NCBI GenBank assembly: GCA_030744635.1 | Contig: JASLQE010000190.1 | Span: 1 to 9,459 of the forward strand | Direction of reading: 5' to 3' | Length of the DNA: 9,459 bases | DNA from: Dehalococcoidia bacterium | Lineage (GTDB): Bacteria; Chloroflexota; Dehalococcoidia; JACVQG01; JAHKAY01 | Shown here: piece after piece, positions 5,131-9,459 of the stretch | Position numbering within the stretch: position 1 is the stretch's first letter | How the letters are laid out: the number at the start of each line of letters is the position of its first letter | Notes under the pieces: model-generated | What the model was told of the DNA's origin: nothing | The model's input: the letters and a program-made list of their open reading frames with translations, nothing else | Database searches by the model: none | Position numbers and translations under genes: made by a program

Positions 5131-6545
5131 GGGGCCTGGACTACCTCTTTCACCCACGGTCAATAGCTATAGTAGGTGCCTCGGCTGACCCCAGCAAGAG
5201 GGGCTATACCTACCTGGCCCAGCTCCGGGACTTCGGCTATCTCGGCGGGCTCTACCCGGTAAACCCCAAGGGGGGCACAATTATGGGAGTGCCCGTGTAC
5301 CCCTCCCTCACGGACATCCCAGGGGATGTGGACTATGTAATCTCAGCCGTCCCCGCCGAAAAGCTCCCCATGGTCATAGAGGAATGCGCCCGGAAGGGTG
5401 TAAAGGTACTACAACTCTTCACCGCCCACCTTGGAGAGACCGGGGAGACGGAGATGGAGAAACGCATTGTAGAGCAGACCCGGCGGGCGGGGATACGGCT
5501 GCTGGGGCCCAACTGCATGGGGGTATATTCGCCTCAGGAGCGGGTAACCTTCCGCTTCGGCTGGAACGGCCTGCCCGGCCCGATATCATTCATCTCCCAG
5601 AGCGCCGGACATACCTCGGAGGTAGTATATCAGGCCCAGGTGAGGGGCCTGGGTTTCAACAAAGTAGTGAGCTACGGCAACGCCGCCGATATCACCGAGA
5701 GCGAGCTACTCAGCTACCTTGCCCATGACCCCCAGACGGGCCTTATCGCCGCCTACATAGAGGGAGTAAAGGACCCGGACCGCTTTCCTATCGCCCTCCG
5801 GGAGGCGGCGGAACACAAACCCGTCATAGTCATCAAAGTGGGTCGCACCCCGGCCGGCACGCGGGCCACACGCTCCCACACCGCCTCCCTCTCCGGAAGC
5901 GACTCCGTTATCGGTGCCGTCATCCGCCAGTCAGGGGCCATCAGGGTGGATACCTTGGAGGAGTTGGTGGATATGCTGGTGGCCTTCAACTACCTGTCGC
6001 CGCCCACAGGCAGGAGCATAGCCGCCATCGGCTCCGGGGGCGGGGGAAGCGTGCTTATTTGCGATGAGTGTGAGGCCCAGGGCCTCTCCGTCCCTCCCCT
6101 GCCAGCGCAGGTGGAGTCCCAGTTGCAGTTGCTCCTGGGGGATGACTGGAGCCTTATCAAGAACCCGGTGGACACCTCGGTGGTCTTCCCAGCCGGATAT
6201 GACTTTAGCGACCTGCGCCTCATATTCCAGTACATGGCCAATCACCCGGACTATCACATGCTCATCGGAGATAATGGGGAGTGGTGGCTGGACGAGCCGG
6301 ACGACCTCATCCGCTATAAGCAGCTGACCGATACCTATATCCAGGTGATGGGCGAGTCCTTCAAGCCGGGGGCGGTAGTTGTGCGCCACGCTGACTGCCT
6401 CGAGGAGTGGCGATGGCGGGCCTCCATGGAGGCCATGGCCCGCTGCGCCCAGGCCCGGCTCCCCGTCTTCCCCACCATCCGCCGGGCGGCCACAGCCCTA
6501 TCCAGGTTCGCCTCCTACCACCTGGATCACACATCATCACCATAG
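5127..6545 (+). CDS. Acyl-CoA synthetase (NDP-forming) alpha subunit, free-standing
   Basis: A 472-residue protein matching the alpha part of ADP-forming acyl-CoA synthetases. The N-terminal CoA-binding Rossmann domain starts at SIAIVGASADPSKRG (residues 12-26), with LYPVNPKGG (42-50) and GIRLLGPNCMGVY (122-134). The succinyl-CoA ligase-like domain follows with ISFISQSAG (153-161) and VSYGNAADI (181-189). SHTASLSGSD (250-259) contains H251, the histidine expected to be phosphorylated during catalysis. A glycine-rich GSGGGGSV (302-309) and IKNPVDT (344-350) mark the third domain. There is no ATP-grasp domain (beta subunit), and none is encoded next to it, so a partner elsewhere is needed for acyl-acid + CoA + ATP conversion. 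ATG 5127 overlaps the arsM stop as ATGA, indicating translational coupling; the upstream in-frame GTG 5103 would lie within arsM without a ribosome site. Last gene of the plus-strand operon. The acid used is unknown. Confidence 0.87.
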   Translation: MRGLDYLFHPRSIAIVGASADPSKRGYTYLAQLRDFGYLGGLYPVNPKGGTIMGVPVYPSLTDIPGDVDYVISAVPAEKLPMVIEECARKGVKVLQLFTAHLGETGETEMEKRIVEQTRRAGIRLLGPNCMGVYSPQERVTFRFGWNGLPGPISFISQSAGHTSEVVYQAQVRGLGFNKVVSYGNAADITESELLSYLAHDPQTGLIAAYIEGVKDPDRFPIALREAAEHKPVIVIKVGRTPAGTRATRSHTASLSGSDSVIGAVIRQSGAIRVDTLEELVDMLVAFNYLSPPTGRSIAAIGSGGGGSVLICDECEAQGLSVPPLPAQVESQLQLLLGDDWSLIKNPVDTSVVFPAGYDFSDLRLIFQYMANHPDYHMLIGDNGEWWLDEPDDLIRYKQLTDTYIQVMGESFKPGAVVVRHADCLEEWRWRASMEAMARCAQARLPVFPTIRRAATALSRFASYHLDHTSSP

Positions 6546-6564
6546 CTCAGAGGTAAAGAATGGT

Positions 6565-6951
6565 TCAGTCGGGCTCCACGGGAACGGGTTCCGAGTCCAG
6601 TATCTGTGCAACCACCGTCTCTAGGGAGCCGCCCCTGAGCCGGGCTTCCGGCTTTAACACCAGGCGATGTGCCAGCACCGCCATGCCAAAAGCTTGGCGT
6701 CGCCGGTAAGCACGAAGTCCCGCCCTCTCTTCGCCGCCAGGTCCTGGCAGGCGGTGTATAGCCCCAGCGTTGTCCGTGGGCTGACCCCTAACTCAACGCT
6801 GGGATGCTCCCGGGTGGCACGGCCCATGCGCACGATATACTGTCGCACCGATTCGTCCACATCCACCCGACGGCTCAGCACCTGTAGCCGTACCCCAGCT
6901 CCTCTACCCCAATCACCGGCTCCAGGCTATTCAAGGGATCATCCTGCTGAG
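6565..6951 (-). pseudogene. Remnant of a MoxR-family AAA ATPase C-terminus, frameshifted
   Basis: Read on the minus strand through three frames, this stretch spells a MoxR lid-domain C-terminus. Frame one gives QQDDPLNSLEPVIGVEEL, then about 6893-6896 (a GGGG run) two surplus bases shift into VRLQVLSRRVDVDESVRQYI, followed by ATREHPSVELGVSPRTTLGL and LAAKRGRDFVLTGDAKLL. Near 6689 a further one-base loss is needed to continue into MAVLAHRLVLKPEARL and a normal end at TGA 6565-6567. The YIV..TR.HP...G.SPR..L and GRDFV..D..K motifs are diagnostic of MoxR ATPases. The Walker A/B ATPase domain (roughly the first 200 residues) is absent; the fragment begins directly after the stop of the neighbouring crotonase gene. 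Intact MoxR proteins act as chaperone-like ATPases, often beside a VWA-domain gene, neither of which is here. Sequencing errors could explain the frame breaks but not the missing N-terminus. Confidence 0.8.
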
Positions 6952-7779
6952 TTACCCCCTGGTGTGAGGGGGCGGCTGCTTCTGGGCGAAGGCCTTGGCG
7001 CCCTCTCCGGCGGGAAGTGCCGCAGAACCGATGTAGGAGTAGCGCAGTGCCTGCTCTAACTCCAGGTCCATAGCGGCGTTCATGGCAGCTTTGGCCATGG
7101 CCAGGGCTTGGGGACGCATGGCGGCAAACTTGCGGGCCAGCGCAACCGCACCCTCCACCAGCTTATCGGGAGGGAAGACATGGTTGGCCAGGCCGATACT
7201 CACCGCCTGCTCACCGTTCAAAGGCTCTCCGGTGAACATCATCTCCTTGGCCCTGGCAGGGCCCACTGTGCGGGCCAGCCTTACACTGACACCAGCTCCG
7301 CCGATGGAGCCCAGGTTCTTTATATGCAAGTCACTCATCTGGGCGGTCTCCGAGGCCACCCTGATATCGCAGGCCAGCGCCAGCTCCATGCCCCCGGCGG
7401 TGCATACCCCGTCAACGGCGGCGATAGAGGGCATACCCATTGTCTCCATCCTGCTGCACACCCCGGCCAGCTTGGGCTCAAATCCCCTGTCCATCATGGC
7501 GCGGACGATACTGGCAATCCCCCCCGTGGAGAACCTCTCCGTCTGCTGCGACAACTCTTTGAGGTCCGCACCGGCGGAGAAGCAGGGGCGGCCGTCGGGG
7601 CGGGGTGCCCCGGTAAACACCAACGCCCGCACCTCATCGTCCTTCTCCACCTCATCCAGCACACTCCACAGCTCCTCTTGCAGCTGGTTGGACAGCGCGT
7701 TAAGCCGCTGAGGCCGGTTGAGCGTGATAAGCGCCACTCCGCCGTCCAGCTTCTTGAAGGTTAGATTCTCATACCCCAT
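6952..7779 (-). CDS. Enoyl-CoA hydratase/isomerase (crotonase) family protein
   Basis: A complete 275-residue crotonase, only distantly like the one at 3520-4332. Fold markers are ALITLNRPQRLNALS (residues 16-30), the oxyanion segment CFSAGADLKEL (66-76), GVCTAGGMELALACDI (124-139) and FTGEPLNGEQAVSIGLANHV (182-201). Aligned by eye to rat hydratase, E144 is retained as E132 in GGMELA, but the region of E164 reads SDLHIKNLG (149-157), without a glutamate; the loop after it is GSIGGAG. A single catalytic acid suggests an isomerase, hydrolase or specialised hydratase rather than a standard beta-oxidation enzyme. ATG 7779 is preceded by AAGGAGG with an eight-base spacer. It has its own strong promoter (7817-7846) and is divergent from the alpha/beta hydrolase. 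Its stop TAA (6952-6954) directly abuts the MoxR remnant. Substrate unknown; family secure. Confidence 0.88.
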   Translation of the reverse strand: MGYENLTFKKLDGGVALITLNRPQRLNALSNQLQEELWSVLDEVEKDDEVRALVFTGAPRPDGRPCFSAGADLKELSQQTERFSTGGIASIVRAMMDRGFEPKLAGVCSRMETMGMPSIAAVDGVCTAGGMELALACDIRVASETAQMSDLHIKNLGSIGGAGVSVRLARTVGPARAKEMMFTGEPLNGEQAVSIGLANHVFPPDKLVEGAVALARKFAAMRPQALAMAKAAMNAAMDLELEQALRYSYIGSAALPAGEGAKAFAQKQPPPHTRG

Positions 7780-7816
7780 GGTACATACCTCCTTCTTGGC
7801 ATATCAAGACTAACCC

Positions 7817-7846
7817 CTTATACGGTTTTTTCCAAACCGGTGTCAA
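7817..7846 (-). promoter_or_regulatory. Strong sigma-70-type promoter for the second crotonase
   Basis: On the minus strand a perfect TTGACA (7841-7846) is followed after 18 bases by TATAAG (7817-7822), five of six matches to the -10 consensus. The start of transcription would fall near 7810, about 30 bases before the ATG at 7779. This is the best promoter match in the window. Confidence 0.62.
7823..7839. promoter_or_regulatory. Inverted repeat inside the promoter spacer, candidate operator
   Basis: CGGTTT (7823-7828) and AAACCG (7834-7839) form an inverted repeat around the five-base centre TTTCC. The repeat fills almost the entire spacer between the -35 and -10 boxes of the crotonase promoter. 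A dimeric repressor bound here would block RNA polymerase. The half-sites are short, so chance cannot be excluded; no regulator gene is in the window. Confidence 0.35.
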
Positions 7847-7872
7847 CCGTAGTTTAAGCGTACCACATCGCA

Positions 7873-7901
7873 TTGAGCGTAGCGGCTTGAGGGAAGATAA
7901 T
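7873..7901 (+). promoter_or_regulatory. Probable sigma-70-type promoter for the alpha/beta hydrolase
   Basis: TTGAGC (7873-7878) and GATAAT (7896-7901) are separated by 17 bases, the optimal distance. The -10 matches five of six consensus positions and the -35 four of six. Transcription would begin near 7908, which leaves a leader of about 17 bases with GGAG at 7917-7920 before ATG 7925, and excludes the in-frame GTG at 7904 as start. Confidence 0.5.
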
Positions 7902-7924
7902 AGGTGGGTTACAATCGGAGCACT

Positions 7925-8755
7925 ATGAAGCCGCGGCATGGCAGGCTGAAGGCCAACGGCGTCCGCCTCCACTATATCGAGTGGGGGTTAGAGACAGCTC
8001 CGGCGTGGCTGCTGCTGCACGGCTTCACCGGCACCGCCCGCCAGTGGCAGCCCCTGGCAGAAGCTTTCTGCCACCGGTTCCGTCTTATTGCCCTGGACCA
8101 GCGGGGCCACGGTCATAGCGACTGGGCACCGGAGGCCGCCTACAGCACCGCAGACCACATGGCGGATATCTCCTGCCTGGTGGAACACCTGGGGCTGAAA
8201 CATCTCCTGTTGGCCGGGCACTCCATGGGAGGGCGCAACGCCATGCTCTACGCCGTGTCCCGGCCGGAGCGGGTGTCCCGGCTGGTGATAGTGGATGCCA
8301 GGCCCGGTCCAGACCCGGCCAGCTCCCGTGCCCTGGAGTCCATGGTTACCGCCCTGCCCCACCACATCCCCTCCCTTAAGGAGGCAACCAGGGCTGTCCA
8401 GGGCTACTTTCCGCGCCTGTCACCGCCGATGGCCCGCCACCTGGCCCGCTACCGCTGGAAGAGGCTGCCCGGCGGGGGGCTGGTACCCAGACACGACCCC
8501 GCCTTGGAGGAGGCCGCCCATAGGGGCGGCTTTGCGCCGGAGGACCTGACCCCGCTACTGGGCCAGATAGCCTGCCCTACCCTGGTAGTGAGGGGAGAGG
8601 ATAGCGATATCCTATCCGGCCATGGAGCCAAGCTGCTAACGGTGTCCATGGCTGGGGCCAGACTGGAGGTGATATCCGGGGCAGGGCACCTGGTGCCCTG
8701 GGAGCAGCCGGAGGCTTTCCACCGGGTTATGTCTGACTTTTTTGATGGCCCCTGA
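7925..8755 (+). CDS. Alpha/beta-fold hydrolase
   Basis: A 276-residue serine hydrolase of the alpha/beta fold. Seen: LLLHGFTGTARQW (residues 29-41) containing the HG oxyanion motif; LDQRGHGHSD (57-66); the nucleophile elbow AGHSMGG (97-103) with S100; VVRGEDSDIL (221-230) with D228 as the probable catalytic acid; and SGAGHLVPWEQPE (251-263) with H255. The triad is therefore complete, and no signal peptide or membrane segment is present, so the enzyme is cytoplasmic. Its closest general resemblance is to the MhpC/BphD/haloperoxidase-like group, which hydrolyses esters, lactones or C-C bonds in ring-cleavage products; the exact reaction cannot be assigned. ATG 7925 is preferred over GTG 7904 because the likely transcription start lies near 7908. 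Divergently transcribed from the second crotonase, with which it may share regulation; convergent with dapA, 33 bases away. Confidence 0.87.
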   Translation: MKPRHGRLKANGVRLHYIEWGLETAPAWLLLHGFTGTARQWQPLAEAFCHRFRLIALDQRGHGHSDWAPEAAYSTADHMADISCLVEHLGLKHLLLAGHSMGGRNAMLYAVSRPERVSRLVIVDARPGPDPASSRALESMVTALPHHIPSLKEATRAVQGYFPRLSPPMARHLARYRWKRLPGGGLVPRHDPALEEAAHRGGFAPEDLTPLLGQIACPTLVVRGEDSDILSGHGAKLLTVSMAGARLEVISGAGHLVPWEQPEAFHRVMSDFFDGP

Positions 8756-8775
8756 CCACCCCCCCCCTTAGGGGC
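8748..8775. repeat. Short inverted repeat with a C9 run between convergent genes
   Basis: GCCCCT (8748-8753) and AGGGGC (8770-8775) could pair around a 16-base loop that contains nine C residues (8759-8767). It overlaps the hydrolase stop and fills the gap to the convergent dapA. No T-tract follows on either strand, so it is at best a weak transcript end. Confidence 0.2.
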
Positions 8776-8788
8776 TACGGCAAAGTCC

Positions 8789-9459
8789 TTAGCGGGGTAA
8801 GTCTATGGTAGAGGCGCTGATAGCGGCGTCAACCACTGCAGCCGCTTTTTCATCCGGCTCCACCAGGGGTAGCCTGGGCCGCCCTACCGGAAAACCCACC
8901 CGGTCCAGTGCATACTTCACCGGTATGGGGTTAGCCACTACGAACAGGGCGGTATTCAGGGGCATCATGCGGAAATGCGTTGAAGTAGCCCCCGCCATAT
9001 CCCCTGACAGGAGCTTTAGCATCATATCCCGTATCTGGAGCCCGATTAGATGAGATGTCACGCTGATAGCGCCGTAGCCGCCCAGGGCCATCAAGGGGAG
9101 GGTATCGCTATCATTGCCGCTCCACAAGGAGAAGCCGTCCCGCTTGACACCATTCACAATACTGGCCACCTGGTCCATGTTGCCGCTGGCCTCTTTGACG
9201 CCTACAATATTGTCCACGCCAGCCAGCCTTATGACGGTCTCCGCCGCCATGTTGGTGCCGGTGCGCGAGGGCACATTGTAGAGAATACAGGGCAGGTCGG
9301 TAGCCCCGGCCACCGCCTTGAAATGCTGGTATAGCCCTTCCTGGGGGGGGCGGTTGTAGTATGGAACCACCAGCAGGCAGCCATCCGCCCCGGCCCCTGC
9401 CGCCTCCCGGGTCAGCTCCCGGCTCTCGGCGGTGCTGTAGGTGCCGGTGCCGGCTACCA
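8789..9459 (-). CDS. dapA: 4-hydroxy-tetrahydrodipicolinate synthase (partial, N-terminus off the right edge)
   Basis: The minus-strand frame is open from the right window edge to TAA at 8789-8791, giving the last 222 residues of a protein normally near 290-300. It begins in the segment VAGTGTYSTAES, then AGADGCLLVVPYYNRPPQEG, whose second tyrosine of YYNRP corresponds to Y107 of the E. coli enzyme. LYNVPSRTGTN carries the catalytic-triad tyrosine (Y133 in E. coli) and the substrate-binding arginine (R138). VGVKEASGN holds the Schiff-base lysine (K161). The N-terminal paired-threonine motif lies outside the window. The enzyme condenses pyruvate with aspartate semialdehyde in lysine and diaminopimelate synthesis in the cytoplasm. 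Related family members (N-acetylneuraminate lyase, aldolases) share the fold, but SRTGTN plus KEASGN favour DapA. It seems a housekeeping gene flanking the catabolic cluster. Confidence 0.88.
   Translation of the reverse strand, partial: VAGTGTYSTAESRELTREAAGAGADGCLLVVPYYNRPPQEGLYQHFKAVAGATDLPCILYNVPSRTGTNMAAETVIRLAGVDNIVGVKEASGNMDQVASIVNGVKRDGFSLWSGNDSDTLPLMALGGYGAISVTSHLIGLQIRDMMLKLLSGDMAGATSTHFRMMPLNTALFVVANPIPVKYALDRVGFPVGRPRLPLVEPDEKAAAVVDAAISASTIDLPR

Noticed and set aside
6638..6655. Hairpin AGCCGG-GCTT-CCGGCT followed by TTT, a possible terminator for the acyl-CoA synthetase gene
   Set aside because: The stem is only six bases, the T run is three, and the bases are explained as codons of the MoxR remnant. 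It may have a small effect but I cannot support it.
7082..7764. Two plus-strand open frames of over 200 codons
   Set aside because: Both are antisense to the second crotonase, which has the complete fold signature on the minus strand and its own promoter and ribosome site.
1..9459. CRISPR array, tRNA/rRNA genes, insertion sequences, phage or defence genes
   Set aside because: Scanned by eye on both strands; no regularly spaced repeats, no transposase or integrase motifs and no clover-leaf sequences were found.

Overview
The window is a bacterial chromosomal segment, GC-rich, with tightly packed protein genes. It has no RNA genes, no CRISPR array and no intact mobile element. Gene content points to an anaerobe that degrades acids as CoA thioesters: a 2-hydroxyacyl-CoA dehydratase/benzoyl-CoA reductase-type subunit pair, two crotonases, an NDP-forming acyl-CoA synthetase subunit and an ArsM-type methyltransferase. 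ATA isoleucine codons are common despite the high GC, and TTG starts occur twice. A Chloroflexota/Dehalococcoidia-like source would fit, but that is an impression and cannot be proved from this sequence alone.

Layout. (a) 1-2143, minus strand: a two-gene operon of BcrB/HgdA-like (cut by the left edge) and BcrC/HgdB-like dehydratase subunits, with a plausible promoter just upstream. (b) 2144-2601: a 458-base divergent intergenic region with a poly-C/CA tract and an orphan terminator-like hairpin. (c) 2602-6545, plus strand: a probable operon of a histone-deacetylase-fold protein, a PaaG-like crotonase, an arsenite methyltransferase and an acyl-CoA synthetase (NDP-forming) alpha subunit. The last two overlap by ATGA. 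(d) 6565-6951, minus strand: a previously unflagged remnant of a MoxR-type AAA ATPase C-terminus, broken by two frame disruptions. (e) 6952-7779, minus: a second crotonase, divergent from (f) 7925-8755, plus: an alpha/beta hydrolase. Each has a good sigma-70-like promoter in the 145-base gap between them. (g) 8789-9459, minus: the C-terminal three quarters of dapA (4-hydroxy-tetrahydrodipicolinate synthase), cut by the right edge.

Working together (inference): the dehydratase/reductase pair, two crotonases, hydrolase and acyl-CoA synthetase subunit look like pieces of a pathway that reduces or dehydrates an acyl-CoA (possibly aromatic), then isomerises, hydrates or hydrolyses it. The ATP-dependent activator, the electron donor and the synthetase beta subunit are not in the window. 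The deacetylase-fold protein lacks the usual catalytic tyrosine, and arsM sits inside the catabolic operon without a visible arsR. These are the most unusual points of the locus together with the moxR relic.
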